Shown here piece by piece: positions 1-10,210 of a stretch of DNA of 64,000 bases. Positions within the stretch are counted from its first letter, which is position 1; every line of letters begins with the position of its first letter. A program made the translations under genes and the position numbers. Source of the stretch: Limonium bicolor. Lineage: Eukaryota; Streptophyta; Magnoliopsida; Caryophyllales; Plumbaginaceae. The stretch spans positions 96,536,839-96,600,838 of the forward strand of contig CM041778.1 of NCBI GenBank assembly GCA_023374045.1, read 5' to 3'. Below the pieces are notes generated by a model. It had not been told where the DNA came from. It ran no database searches and saw nothing but the letters and a program-made list of their open reading frames with translations.

Positions 1-793
1 TTCTTGTGCTTAATGAAGATGTTTGTTGAGTGTTTATGGATTCTAATATTGTTCGCATTGGATTTGGGGATTTAATAGGGTTTGCTCAATTAATTGTCAA
101 TTTTCTAAATTGGTTGGATTAACGTTGCCAATTAGTTTAGCATTAGTGTGGATTTCTATCAACATGTGACTCTAAGATAGAAATCTAAATTGTGGGGACT
201 AATCAATGTACTCGAATATTGATGATTTGGAGATTTGACTACATTTCAACTCCAAGGAACTTGAGCTTTATGCTAACGATTGACTCGGGGCATAGATGAT
301 TGAGTCCCGACCTAATTGGTTAGGATTAGTAGACCTATTAGATTGCTAATCAATTGTCCCGTTGTTTAGCTATGAGTTCAAGAGTCGACAATCAGTGGTA
401 AAGGGAGGATGTGTGCAAATATCCATCCCAGGCACATCTATCCTATTTTAGTTTTATTGCTTTTCTTTTTTTTCTCCAATTATCAACCTAAAACTACAAA
501 ACCCCAAAGAATATAAATTTATGCATTTTTGTAAAAATTTATGCACATTGACTAAGCTTATAGTTAGTTAGATAGTTGCGAAATCCATGTGGATACGACC
601 TTGTTGAAATACAATGACTGAGTTCACTGCCCATTAGTTAGTAAGATAGTTTCATTACTATTTTGCACAACAAGCATGTATGTTCTTGTTCGCCAGTTAG
701 ACTTGCAAAATTACCGTGAGTGAAGAGGAAGAGATAAGTTAGAGTGATTACCGGTTGGAAGTGTTTTCAGCCCCTCTCTTCAGTTTGGTATTC
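1..793. other. AT-rich sequence without a recognisable gene
   Basis: No ORF with a recognisable domain is seen on either strand. Short T-runs and A-runs and a leader-like stretch around 400-760 are reminiscent of decayed retrotransposon leader sequence, but no LTR, primer site or coding motif can be shown. Confidence 0.4.
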
Positions 794-1095
794 TTACTAT
801 TTTATACAAACTAGTTTAGTCGACAACTCATATTGATATTAATTCACTAACTAAAAGAAAAAACAATGGCTTAGCGTTCATACTATTAATACGAACTATA
901 TACTTTTTGTATTAACATGTTGTATAACACAAACTAATGTATATTATTACTATTTTATACCAACTAGCTTAGTAGACAACTCACATTTAGATTAATTCAC
1001 TAACTAAAAGAAAAAAATATAAGTTAGCGTTCATACTTCCAACAATAGACGTTTTGCTTTAAAATGTTTTATAACACAAAGTAATGTGTATCATT
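794..1095. repeat. Diverged tandem duplication, about 153 bp per unit
   Basis: Two adjacent units (794-946 and 947-about 1095) share the same order of words: a TTACTATTTTATAC start, a GACAACTCA box, TTAATTCACTAACTAAAAG, TTAGCGTTCATACT, then a TATAACACAAA box. They differ by scattered substitutions, so the duplication is old. No coding potential. Confidence 0.75.
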
Positions 1096-1217
1096 AATTT
1101 TATATCACTTTATACTTTTATAAACTTAGGTTATAGGACTTGGGAATAGTTTGGATGTTGATGAAGTTTCAATTATAAAACCTAAACTTCTCAACTGAGA
1201 CATACACTAACCACGAT

Positions 1218-1691
1218 TAGGGGTGACAATGGGTGACGAGTACCTGTTTCACCCGACCACCCAGCCTCCAAAACGGATGAAAACCCCACAAAAAACGGGT
1301 GACAGGTGAAACGGGTGCGGGTGATGGGTCAGGTCAGGTGAAAATTTTCCACTCGGTCACCCGATCCGTTCACCTGACCCCTCACCTGCATGTATGTGTT
1401 ATTGAACAAATATAGGTGTATTTTTAGTATTTTTTTGGTTAATACTCTATGTTTTGAGTATGTTATTGACATTTATTAATGTAATTTGTATTATTGAACA
1501 AATATGGGTGTATTTTTATTGAAAAACTAAGCTTATATAGGTGTTAAAGGCTAAATATACTTGTTGGAAAAAAAAAAAACGAGTGACGAGTGATGAATTT
1601 GCGGGTGACGGGTCAGGTGATGCGGATGAAAAGCGGATGATGGGTCGGGTGGAGTGTCACCTGACCCGAACCCGACCCATTGCCATCTCTA
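1218..1691. mobile_element. hAT-type non-autonomous DNA element (MITE), 474 bp
   Basis: The left end reads TAGGGGTGACAATGGGT and the right end is its inverse, ACCCATTGCCATCTCTA, giving imperfect terminal inverted repeats. They are flanked by an 8-bp near-identical duplication (ACCACGAT at 1210-1217, ACCATGAT at 1692-1699), the target-site size typical of hAT elements. The interior is rich in GGGTGA and CACCTGACCC words that can pair with each other, and there is no transposase ORF. Confidence 0.85.
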
Positions 1692-1929
1692 ACCATGATT
1701 GATGTATAGATGTCTGGAGAATAAAGATTACAAAACTAACACCTAAGTTAAATAAAATTACAAAACTTACACTTGAGAACGGTTTGAATGTGTATCATCA
1801 TATATATTATTACTTAGGTTTCTCATTAATATCACAAAAGAATAAAGATTAAAAAACTTACACGTAACTTAAACATATTAATAGTATAATTAAGTTAGAT
1901 TAAGGTAGTAGAACAAAATAAGTAAAAAA

Positions 1930-2225
1930 AAAAGGTGATCCCCACCCGGGAGCAAGCAAAGGACACAAGCATGAGGCGCGCGGGCGAGGCGGTGACTGGC
2001 GCCATGCGCGTGAAGCGATGATGGTCGATGGGCGCACAAGGGCGCACACAAAGCAGCGGGAGCAAGGCGGTGACGAGTGCAAAACCTACAAGGGCATAGG
2101 TGCAAAGTGGTGATGACTGATGGGTGCACAAGGGCGCGGGCTGAGCGCTAGCGTAGGATGCGCGTGGGGCGTGACGGGCGGGGGAGGCACGACGTCAGGC
2201 GTAGGCGGGGTAGACCGGGCGTCAA
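1930..2225. repeat. GC-rich degenerate minisatellite-like block
   Basis: A sharp GC-rich island in AT-rich DNA. Words such as GGGCGCACAAGGGCGC and GGCGGTGAC recur in imperfect order. The overlapping reading frames here are low-complexity (Arg, Ala, Pro, Cys) by-products of the repeats and are not annotated as genes. Confidence 0.5.
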
Positions 2226-2845
2226 GTGTGCCGAATATTGACCATTAATTCACAAAATCTTAATTTAAATTGGTCGATATTATTTATGAATCTATAATTA
2301 AAAATTCACATACAAAAGTCAATGTTCAATTTGATTATGTTCAACCAATACACAATATCAGTCTTGATCTAGAGTAACAAACCTATTAAGAGAAGTTGGA
2401 GTCGAATATGAAAATCTATACAAGTTACAATGGTTGCTTAAATTCGTACTTTAAATTTCAACAAAACCTAACCCGAATAAGTCTCCCGAATTTGACCCAC
2501 AATCCGGAAAAAATGAATGAAGCCGAGGCTAATTTAAACTAGATGAACCCGACCCGACTCGATTTGAACCGAACCGAAATATTAAATACCTACAATTGAC
2601 CCGAACCAAATCGAACCCGATCCAAGTGACCTGAATACTCAATATCAACCCCGATACATGGTGTGAAAACGGATGACTGAGCAAAATGAAAACATAGCCA
2701 AATACTCACTATCACAACAAACACTATTTTCTGCGAGTGCAAAATTGGCTAGTCTATGGAAGAGAGAGGTCACGTCAATGTCCACATGAAGTCTCAAGCA
2801 CACATGTGCGCTCTAACTTAAAATTGCTCAAATTAATTGTTCAAG
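2226..2845. other. Non-coding stretch with an ACCCGA-rich patch
   Basis: No gene seen. Positions about 2470-2640 are rich in CCGACCCGA and GAACCGAACC words, like the interiors of hAT MITEs, but no terminal repeats or target duplication could be found to define an element. Confidence 0.35.
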
Positions 2846-2881
2846 ATTTTTTTTTTGAAGAAACGTGTAGCCATTATATTA

Positions 2882-3875
2882 AGTAGCACATAGTTTAAGT
2901 ACATATTCCGGAATATCATCCGGACCCCATGAGCACCGCTGTTGAGAACAATGTGCATGGTTAGCAAGAGTGTGCGCAGACATATTATCTCCCCTAGGAA
3001 CAAAAAACCACCGAACATCATCAAAACGTGTAATGTTCATGGATAACCTATGTAAAATAGACAAGGTAGAATGTAGAAGCGATGAGGCATTGCTAGTACT
3101 TAAATAATCAGCAATTGACTAGCAATCCATGAGCACCCTTATATGGTTGTAATTTGTTGAAATAGCTGGTTGAATACCCGCTTCAACCGCCATTGCTTCT
3201 GCATCTGGGTAAAATTGCCCCGGTCTCCATGTATGCCAACCTTGATGATGTTGTTATTGACTTGGCCTATATAACCGCAACTCATACTGTAATACCCCCA
3301 TCCCATATCAGGATATGAGTAATGATGTGAATGGTCTAAAAGGATACATATGGGTTGACTACGGCAACAAGGTCTTCCACTTTTAAGACCAAGTGAGGAC
3401 AAAGGGCTTAAAGTGGCTAGTTTTCGAGCCGGAATGGCTTGGGAGCTAGGTTGTTGGACAGTTGCTCATATGGGGTGTTACAAATGGTATCAGAGCTGAC
3501 TCGGGACCGTGTCGGGATAATCTACCTGACACCTACCGATGAGGTCCATGGGACTTGGGTGTTAGGCTTGCGACGAGGACATCGCGTTCTTTGAGTGGGG
3601 GAGTATGTAATACCCCCATCCCACATCGGGATATGAGTAATGATGTGAATGGTCTATAAGGATACATATGGGTTGACTACGGCAACAAGGCCTTTCACTT
3701 TTAAGACCAAGTGAGGACAAAGGGCTTAAAGTGGCTAGTTTTCAAGCCGGAATGGCTTGGGAGCTAAGTTGTTGGACAGTTGCTCATATGGGGTGTTACA
3801 CATACGGTCCTGTTGATCCACACTTGCATCTACCGAAATTTCCAACCAGTCTTGATGTTGCTGACGGTGTCGTAG
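2882..3875 (-). pseudogene. LINE RNase H domain, split by a TRIM and frameshifted
   Basis: The reading starts on the minus strand near 3875 with a VDAS motif (first catalytic Asp), crosses the TRIM insertion (3288-3800), and continues through a PDAEAMAVEAG motif (catalytic Glu), a VLMDC motif (third catalytic Asp) and DNMSAHTLANHAH near the C-terminus. At least one frameshift and a stop break the frame around 3100-3240. The residue matching the fourth acidic position of RNase HI is His here (SAHTLA). Normal role: removal of the RNA strand during target-primed reverse transcription. Non-functional as it stands. Confidence 0.8.
3288..3800 (+). mobile_element. TRIM (terminal-repeat retrotransposon in miniature), 513 bp
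   Basis: Two 195-bp direct repeats (3288-3482 and 3606-3800) start TGTAATACCCCCATCCC and end GGGGTGTTACA. They differ at only a handful of positions. The 123-bp middle begins two bases after the left repeat with TGGTATCAGAGC (3485-3496), complementary to the 3' end of initiator-Met tRNA, and ends with a purine tract (GAGTGGGGGAGTA, about 3593-3605). A 5-bp target duplication CATAC flanks the element (3283-3287, 3801-3805). There is no coding capacity. The LTR termini resemble those of the large Ty3/gypsy elements to the right (TG..AATACCCC to GTGTTACA), so mobilisation by a related chromovirus is plausible. Confidence 0.95.
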
Positions 3876-3989
3876 AAGGGAAGTGGAAGATGAAGCAGCA
3901 AAAGAAGTTACTCGTTGAAGAAAAGCATCTGCTTGGCACCAACCATGGGCAAAAGAGCTGGTATATCCAAAATTAAATTGACATCGGGC

Positions 3990-5230
3990 ATACCATATCC
4001 TCCATAACAGTTCTGTAATGGATTGTAGCTGGTGGTTGTTTCGATGAAGACAGGCATGGAAGTACCAATCTCTGAAACTTTGATCTGTTTATATCCAGCA
4101 CGGAATAGAGAGGCTCATCATTTGCCAAAAAGGTTGTACCTGGGGACACATAGCCAGGGCATGTAGCAGAGTCTCTGGTTGACCACACCCTTTGCATGAA
4201 CCATCCAGTTGGATTTTAATTCGATCACAAATGATAGTTTTTGTAGGCACAAATCCTAAGAGGAATTTCCAACCCAAAAGCTTAATCCTCGGTGGTAAAT
4301 CAGTGGCCCATATACGCTTACCTGTATTCCCAAGCAAAGAGAAGGATGGGCTGCATGTGGAAAGTTGTTGTCGTGCTTGAAAGTCTGCATGGTAAGCCGT
4401 TTTGACTGAGAATTGTCCCGATGATGAGAGGCCCCAATACCATGTATCAGGAGCCGAAGATGACCAGAGAATGGCTGAGCAATAATTGTCTGTAAAATGA
4501 GGGTTGCATCTGCTGGGTTGAACCAATTGTTTATGAGGGGCTCATTCCATGTATTTGCTGATGTTATGAGGGTTGCATCTGCTGGGTTGAACCAATTGTT
4601 TATGAGGGGCTCATTCCATGTATTTGCTGATGTTATGAGGGTTGCTACAGAAGCATAATGTTTAACTACCGGTGGAAGATTCCAAGTGAAAGGTTGTCCT
4701 CCGGGTTTTTCCCTAAGCCATCGATCACTGATTTTAGTTGTAGCACCTGAAATTATTTCTTTTCGACCACCAAACTCAATCAAGTCATGGGCAGTGAGCA
4801 AAGCTTTCCAAATAGGGCCGGCATGTGCAGTTGGCAGATGTTGCATCAGAGGAGTATGTGTCAGGTACTTGTCGTGGTAAAATTTGGATAGGAAAGTAGA
4901 TGGCTCTGTCAATATCCTCCACAATTGTTTAGCCAACAGCGCACGATTGAAGTTTCTTAAGTCTCTAAAATCCTATACCCCAGCAGCTGTTGATTTGCAG
5001 AAATCTGTCAATTTTCCAATGAATGCAATCCTTTTTTGTTGAACCGCCCCACTAAAACCTTGCCATCAGTTGCTGGATTTGGAGCAAACTACGTGGGAGA
5101 AGGAAAACTGATATAATATAAGTAGGGATAGCCCACAACACTGATTTTATCAGCACAACCCTACATGCCTTAGAAACTCTGTGACTCAAGACTGGATGCG
5201 TTTTGTTCAAGATATAGTACATACTGAGTC
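3990..5230 (-). pseudogene. LINE reverse-transcriptase C-terminal and zinc-binding (zf-RVT) region
   Basis: On the minus strand, about 5180-5040 encodes the thumb-region signature with IKSVLWAIPTY and an FWWG motif, and about 4970-4900 gives DLRNFNRALLAKQLW, typical of plant LINE ORF2 after the RT core. From about 4440 the zf-RVT domain reads SGQFSVKTAYHADF, then LPPRIKLLGWKFLLGFVPT, then a CKGCGQPETLLHALAMC zinc-ligand cluster. Several frameshifts separate the blocks. The N-terminal RT with its YxDD site is missing, so the fragment cannot be active. Confidence 0.85.
4497..4634 (-). repeat. Perfect 69-bp in-frame tandem duplication inside LINE 1
   Basis: Two adjacent 69-bp copies, 4497-4565 and 4566-4634, look identical base for base. 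On the minus strand each encodes a 23-residue block containing TSANTWNEPLINNWFN. The multiple of three keeps the frame open, and the identity points to a recent slippage or unequal exchange, or to an assembly duplication. Confidence 0.9.
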
Positions 5231-5235
5231 AACCA

Positions 5236-5869
5236 TTGCAAAACAACTGTAGCAACAAATGGTCGACAAGCGTAGTACTGGGTTCTATAGCAGCCTCATT
5301 TGTAATTAAAAAGATACATTATGCTTCCCATCTCCCAAATTCCCGGGTTTCAGATTTTATCCAACTCCTTAAAATTAGCATTATTTTACTATTTTCTGCG
5401 CAGTTAACCAGGAGAAGAGCACCGTACAAAAGCAAACATGCGTGGAGCGGATGAGTACGAAATCGGATATCAAGAGGTAACTACATCAGAGGTTCAGCTT
5501 GTAGATAACATACAGCTTCACTTGACGAGATTGATACTCTAAATTAATTTGTTGTTCTTGAATAATGCAACTTATTAAATGTAGTTAGATTAATTGTATT
5601 AAAAAGAATAGTAGTTAAATTAGTTGTGATTTAGCTAATCGTAGTTAAACTAGTTATGGTTTAATAATTGTAACTGTAGCTAAATTAAGTATAGTTAATT
5701 ACTTGTAGTTATAATGTAGTTGAAGTAATTCTAGTTTATTTAATGTAGTTGATTTGAGATCATTATTGAGTAATTTTAAATTATTGTGAATTTAGTATAC
5801 TGTGACAAAGTGAAATATAAACGTAGTAAACTTTCATCATCTGGTTTGTACCTGACTTCAGGAACCCGA
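5236..5869. other. AT-rich DNA with degenerate GTAGTTA repeats
   Basis: No supported gene. Around 5575-5755 the word GTAGTTAAATTAGTT and its variants recur about seven times in an imperfect short tandem pattern. A 72-residue plus-strand frame at 5236-5454 has no domain and overlaps the LINE truncation point. Confidence 0.4.
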
Positions 5870-6390
5870 CCTTGTTAGAAGTGCAATACTGAACCACATG
5901 AGGCCATGTTGTCTTATATTATGAGAGTGGTTTGTACAAACCAACTGCTTTGAAGTTGAACAACTCAACTGGTATTATTTGCGCTTTGATATTGATAGAT
6001 AGCGTCTTGATATACATTTAAAAGTCATTTGGTGAGGTCACCATTATACTAGAGGGTGACATGTTCTATTTGCCTTTGGGCTTGAGGTTGAGAGGATGCT
6101 CTCTGCTTCTAGACCAATAGGGGAGATGTGAATTCAGAGTTCCTACAGCGACGTGTCTCCGACACGATGGGTCTGTGTCTCCGACACGATGGGTAATCCT
6201 TTACCGATCACGTGGTGGTAGAAAGATTTATGGAGACAGATACTGATTCAGCGTGATCCTAATTTTCACTAACAACATGCTTAGAATTAATGGAAGCTTA
6301 TTGTTCCGAACTCCAATGGGTGCAATATCAACCATATATCTCAAACTGTTCGAGGAATTTGACTTCGTTGACGGATAACTGGGGATCTAG
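5870..6390 (+). pseudogene. Decayed plant-mobile-domain (PMD, PF10536-like) relic
   Basis: Plus-strand fragments in different frames resemble the plant mobile domain: ESGLYKPTALKLNN and ICALILID near 5925-5995, then SFGEVTIILEGDMFYLPLGL near 6030-6085, matching in spirit the family's FGE-T-TL-DV-LL-LP-G core. Stops and frameshifts separate them. PMD proteins derive from Mutator-like transposases and also occur as extra ORFs in some Ty3/gypsy elements. The assignment rests on motif resemblance only. Confidence 0.35.
6153..6196. repeat. 22-bp tandem duplication
   Basis: GTGTCTCCGACACGATGGGT followed by two further bases occurs twice in direct succession (6153-6174 and 6175-6196), identical except for the last two bases. 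Each copy contains the small palindrome GTGTC-TCC-GACAC. Confidence 0.85.
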
Positions 6391-6393
6391 ACT

Positions 6394-6810
6394 AAGGGGC
6401 GTTTGTTTTGACCGGGAAACAGAATGAAATCAGGAAAGGGAATGTAAGGAAATAGAAAAAATTCTCTTCAATTTTTATGGTTGTTTGTTTGTGCAACGAA
6501 AAAATAAATGAATAACCGGTTAACGACCACCGATTAATGGTCAACGACCACAGGCTGCCGGTCAACAACTATCAATTGTCGATCAACATTCTCTTGTCGC
6601 TAGTTAATGGTCATTGGTCATCATCAATGGACATATGTCACCGTTCAAGTTGCACTGGGGAAAAACAATCTCATTCCCTAGTAGGGATGAGGAATTAAGT
6701 TAGATGGGATTTGGGATAATCTCATTCTCTTTCCTAAAAATAAGAAAATATGATTAAACAAACTACAAAAAACGGAATCATTTCGATTCTCTTTCCTAAT
6801 TACCCCAGCT
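6394..6810. repeat. Possible MITE-like repeat, ends not proven
   Basis: Starts with GGGGCGTTTGTTTTGACC, a start seen in many plant MITEs, and ends near ATTCTCTTTCCTAATTACCCC, the partial inverse of the internal GGAAAGGGAATG word. A run of diverged 20-odd-base words (GGTTAACGACCACCGATTAA, GGTCAACGACCACAGG, GGTCAACAACTATCAA) lies at about 6515-6590. No clear terminal inverted repeat or target duplication. Confidence 0.25.
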
Positions 6811-7530
6811 CACGAGCGGCCTGTCGACGAAGAGGAGGGTTAGAAACCGTCAATATTTCAACCCAGAATACACCCACCCTTGGTCAGTATTTTTTCGTAG
6901 GTTTGTATTTGATGGATTTAGTTTAGAAATTAACAATGTTTGTTAGAGTGGCTTTAAATTTCAATGACCGGTTTTAGTCTTGTTTGAAAGTGATATCCGT
7001 GGTTGTGGAAAAATGCCCAAAGTAGGGGGAAAAGACAACACCACTATCATTCATATTAATTTTTTCCAACCATTGCATTGAGCTGAACGGATCCACACTT
7101 GTATACTCATTACATGCCAACAAGCTATGAGAAAAACACCAGCTTCTAGTCATACACTTTGTATATACAAACACCCACCATAAATTTGTTCCGGAGAGGT
7201 AGAGATCTTTTTCAGCAATATAAAAATAACAGCTCCAAGTTTTCATATTCCACCAATCAGGCTCCAAATTAGCTTACAGATATGCCTCTTCATAGTACCA
7301 GCAGCTCCACTAAATGATCCAGGGAGACTAAGGATCGACCTGTAAGTCATTGAGGAATCAGAACCTACTATTCTCGCCAAATCCTACATAACCAGTGTTG
7401 TCACGTGGATTAAATTGGAGAACATTACCGCCAAGCCAGGAAGGAGGATCCCCCATCACTGCTTAAGCTCCAATAGCAAGGTTGAGAGATGACACAGCAG
7501 TTCATCCAATAAAGAAACAACAAAAATCAA
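6811..7530. other. Intergenic stretch without supported gene
   Basis: A 97-residue minus-strand frame (6974-7267) shows no recognisable domain and no conserved neighbour. The rest has only short frames. 7280-7530 is immediately downstream of the PPR pseudogene and may be its 3' flank. Confidence 0.4.
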
Positions 7531-8688
7531 TCAATTCATCCAGTCTCTACTCAGAAACCGCAATTCATCCAGCAAACACTTGTAAGTCCTCTCACCCATA
7601 CTCACATCCTTCTTCCTAAACTCCTCCAACAACTCAAATCCATGATCCCTTTCCCATCTCTACAAATTTCCTCCATCAAAGTCTTATACGTCAGGTAGTC
7701 TGGCGACATCCCAACCGAAATCATATCAAACACAACCTCAACACTCTCATCAACCTCCTGACCATCGCCAATCCACAGATCAATATCATAAACGTACTAC
7801 TACTAGGAACCAATCCCTTCTCCTTCATTTCCTTATAGAATCTCAAACCTTGAACCACCCTCGACTTCTCACACAAACCCTTGATTATGTAACTGTAACT
7901 ATAAGCATTGGGCTCACAACCATACAACCCCATCTCTCTAAACCCCTGATCGCACCATCTAATTCCAAACACTTAGTAAGCTTTAATCATCAAGTTCAGC
8001 ACGAACGAGTCCGGGATCACACCAACGGATTTCATTTGTTTGGTCAACGATCGTACCGCGTGGAGATAGACGTGGCTGACGTGGATTTTATCGAATCGAC
8101 GGAGCAGGATGTTGAAAAGCATGGAGTAGGTGTCGAGGTCGGGTTTGAAGTGTCGGATGCAAGCATTTTCTTGTAGACGTCGAATGCACGTCGGAATAGG
8201 AACCGCTTCGAGCAGCAGAATCTGATTAGTTGTAGAGCTGGAGGTTGAGGGGGCATGCGCCGGCGAGGACTTCTTCGAGGAGTGTTTCGGCGTACCGAGG
8301 ACGGTTTCCTGCGACGGCGATTGAAGCATGGTTAGGTAAGTGGAGTGGTCGTGTTTGTATGGGCGGCGGAGGGCTGTCCAGCGGAAGATGTCCATTGCTA
8401 GGTCTGGGTCGGTTTGGGATCGAAGGACAAAGTTGACGTCTGATGGAGTGAATCCCGGTTTTAGGGTTTGGATTGAGGATTCAAATTGGAATTCTAGTGG
8501 GGTACGGGATTTGGAGGGGCGGGAACGCGGGAGGGGTGCAGTTGGTGAGTTTTGGGGTGTTTGAGGTTCGACATCGGATTCAGGCTGCGGTGGACAAATT
8601 GGAAGGTGGTGGTGGTGAGAGGGCGGAGATAGCGGAGCTGGCGAAAGGTGGAAATGGCAGTTCTCAACGCGGATGAGATGATTGGCAT
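7531..8688 (-). pseudogene. PPR (pentatricopeptide-repeat) protein gene, frameshifted
   Basis: Read on minus from ATG at 8686-8688 (MPIISSALRTAISTFRQ), the N-terminus is Arg/Ser/Thr-rich and hydrophobic, as in an organelle transit peptide. Then come SDVNFVLRSQTDPDLAMDIF and helical repeats with PPR hallmarks: KPDLDTYSMLFNILL, MKSVGVIPDSFVLNLMIKAY, YGCEPNAYSYSYIIKGLCEK, KEMKEKGLVPSSSTFMILI and VGMSPDYLTYKTLMEEICR. The end reads ERTYKCLLDELRFLSRDWMN and a stop at 7531-7533. At least four single-base shifts (about 8490, 8215, 7973, 7745) break the frame. PPR proteins of this kind bind organellar RNA. About 385 codons is short but usual for small P-class members. The shifts could be real decay or sequence error, since domains on both sides of each shift are well preserved. 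Confidence 0.8.
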
Positions 8689-8942
8689 TATGCGGGCAGA
8701 TGCGTTTGTTGCCGAGAGGTGGTTTGGAGCGCGCGGGATGAAGGGAAGGTAGACAACGATGAGAACGCCGATACGGAGACGGCGAGGGAAGTCTCCTTGG
8801 TGGCCTGCAAGTACGTCTTTGAGGCTGATCGAGAGTGATGACGAACTACTTCCCGAATCCTGAGTCGGGCAGAAGAGCAGCAGGAGTGTGGGTGGATGCG
8901 AGCGAGCTCGACACTCGAGCCAGTTCAGACTGAAAAAATGTA

Positions 8943-9178
8943 CTACCTCCGTCCCGTCATAAGTGTCCTGTTTGCTTTTTGGCACGTTTTCCACCTCAAT
9001 ATTAAACATATAAGGTAAAATAATTTTATAAAACTAAATTTGTATCATATAGTTTATCATGTAAGGAATCATATGCAAAACTTAAATTTTCAAAATTAAT
9101 TTATCTTATATGTTAAAAATTGAAATCAAACGACATGTCCAAATAGTAAATAGGACGGTCAAGGTGGGACGGAGGTAG
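8943..9178. mobile_element. Stowaway (Tc1/mariner-type) MITE
   Basis: Ends are exact inverted repeats CTACCTCCGTCCC and GGGACGGAGGTAG, flanked by TA on both sides (8941-8942, 9179-9180). The 236-bp AT-rich interior has no ORF. CTCCGTCCC termini with TA target sites are diagnostic of plant Stowaway elements. It lies just upstream of the PPR pseudogene start. Confidence 0.92.
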
Positions 9179-9324
9179 TAAGTGATTGAGGAGAGTGCGG
9201 ATGACTGGACTAGGGGACGGAAGGTCCTGAGTTTGAATCTCTTACAACCCACTTTGGTGAGGAATGAATTTTTTTTAAAGTGGTAGCTGTATTGATATTA
9301 AGAGTTACATAGCCTAAACACATA

Positions 9325-9551
9325 CTCCCTCCGTTCAACAATATCTGTCATTTTCGAAACTTGCACACTTATTAAGAAAAGTAGGACAATGACGCATGTG
9401 CCCCTACTTTTTACTTTTCCATTTAGATAATAAGTACTTTTATATAAATAGTAGGGATAAAAGTGTAAAGAAGTGTGTCAAAAGCTAGAATGACAGATAT
9501 TTTTGAACAAGAATCACTTCCTAAAACGACAGATATAATTAACGGAGGGAG
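9325..9551. mobile_element. Stowaway-like MITE inserted in LINE 2 tail
   Basis: Inverted ends CTCCCTCCGTT and AACGGAGGGAG lie between TA dinucleotides (9323-9324, 9552-9553). Internal complementary words (ATATCTGTCATTTT near the left, AATGACAGATATTTTT near the right) extend the foldback. On removing the 227-bp element the flanks join into the LINE 3' tail, as judged from LINE 1, so the MITE arrived after the LINE. Confidence 0.9.
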
Positions 9552-9553
9552 TA

Positions 9554-10210
9554 ATTCGGAATATCATCCGTAGACGATTGCTCTTGTTTTTGCGCCCCAC
9601 ATGCGTGGTTTGCTAAGTAATATGCTGACATATTGTCAGTATTTGATTTTGATATGTAAAACCAAGCTACAAACTCTAAAGGTGCTAAGTCTGACAGTAC
9701 ACGATTTAGGATATCACGAACAAAATGGTGAAAGGGTAGGAGTCGTGCCCGGTTGAGGTAGTCCACAATTTGCTTACAATCTGTCAAGAATCGAACGGCT
9801 TTGGCTCCTGAATTTTTTGCCGCTTGGACACCCAACTCTAGTGTCATAGCTTCTACTTGTGTGGGAGTATAGTTGCCTTGTTTGCCCCGAAAACCTACAA
9901 GGTTGAGTTTTCCATGTAACAGGTCAACATATTCGCAGTCCATATGGTCGTACTTATCCAAACTGCCATCAACATAACATTCCAGAAGAAGTGTGATGGT
10001 GACGATGTTGTTGCAAGTCTGTGGGTATGAAAGTTGAGCTTGCTTGCGCATGAAACTAGAAATTATCTGCGTGGCACCACCCTGCGCAAAAGTATTAACC
10101 TTGGCATGTGCAAACTGACATCTTACAAACCAAAGACACCATAGGAATTGTATTAACTTCACCAATGATGTCGTTGATTCGTTGCCAAGTGTCCCAAAAC
10201 CAGTCCACAA
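9554..10210 (-). pseudogene. LINE RNase H domain with altered catalytic residue
   Basis: An open minus-strand frame covers the whole domain: YVDGS (first Asp, residue 81 of the frame), QVEAMTLELG (Glu 120), FLTDCKQIVDYL (Asp 144) and DNMSAYYLANHA. The position of the fourth acidic residue in RNase HI (Asp in an AD-LA motif) is Tyr 197 here. The enclosing ORF2 is broken further upstream, so this is a fragment of a dead LINE rather than a gene. Confidence 0.8.

Larger units (their letters stand above)
2846..5235 (-). mobile_element. LINE (non-LTR retrotransposon) relic 1, 5' truncated
   Basis: Read on the minus strand, the order is: end of the reverse transcriptase/thumb region (about 5230-4640), zinc-binding RVT domain (about 4526-3990), RNase H (3875-2882), then a short 3' tail ending in a 10-base A run, seen as T's at about 2847-2856 on plus. 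This is the C-terminal half of ORF2 of plant LINEs. The RT palm and ORF1 are absent, the usual result of 5' truncation. A TRIM interrupts the RNase H region, and a 69-bp in-frame duplication sits before the zinc-binding domain. Confidence 0.85.

Noticed and set aside
1890..2131. Three overlapping minus-strand frames of 60-79 residues
   Set aside because: They lie in the GC-rich repeat block, are Cys/His/Pro/Leu low-complexity, and all three frames are open at once.
5236..5454. 72-residue plus-strand frame
   Set aside because: No domain; overlaps the LINE truncation point.
6974..7267. 97-residue minus-strand frame
   Set aside because: Trp/Cys-rich with no recognised fold or conserved motif, and no promoter or splice context. 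Kept only as unexplained sequence.
8689..9009. Upstream extension of the PPR frame to 9009
   Set aside because: The extra 107 residues run into the Stowaway MITE. The ATG at 8688 gives a plausible transit peptide.
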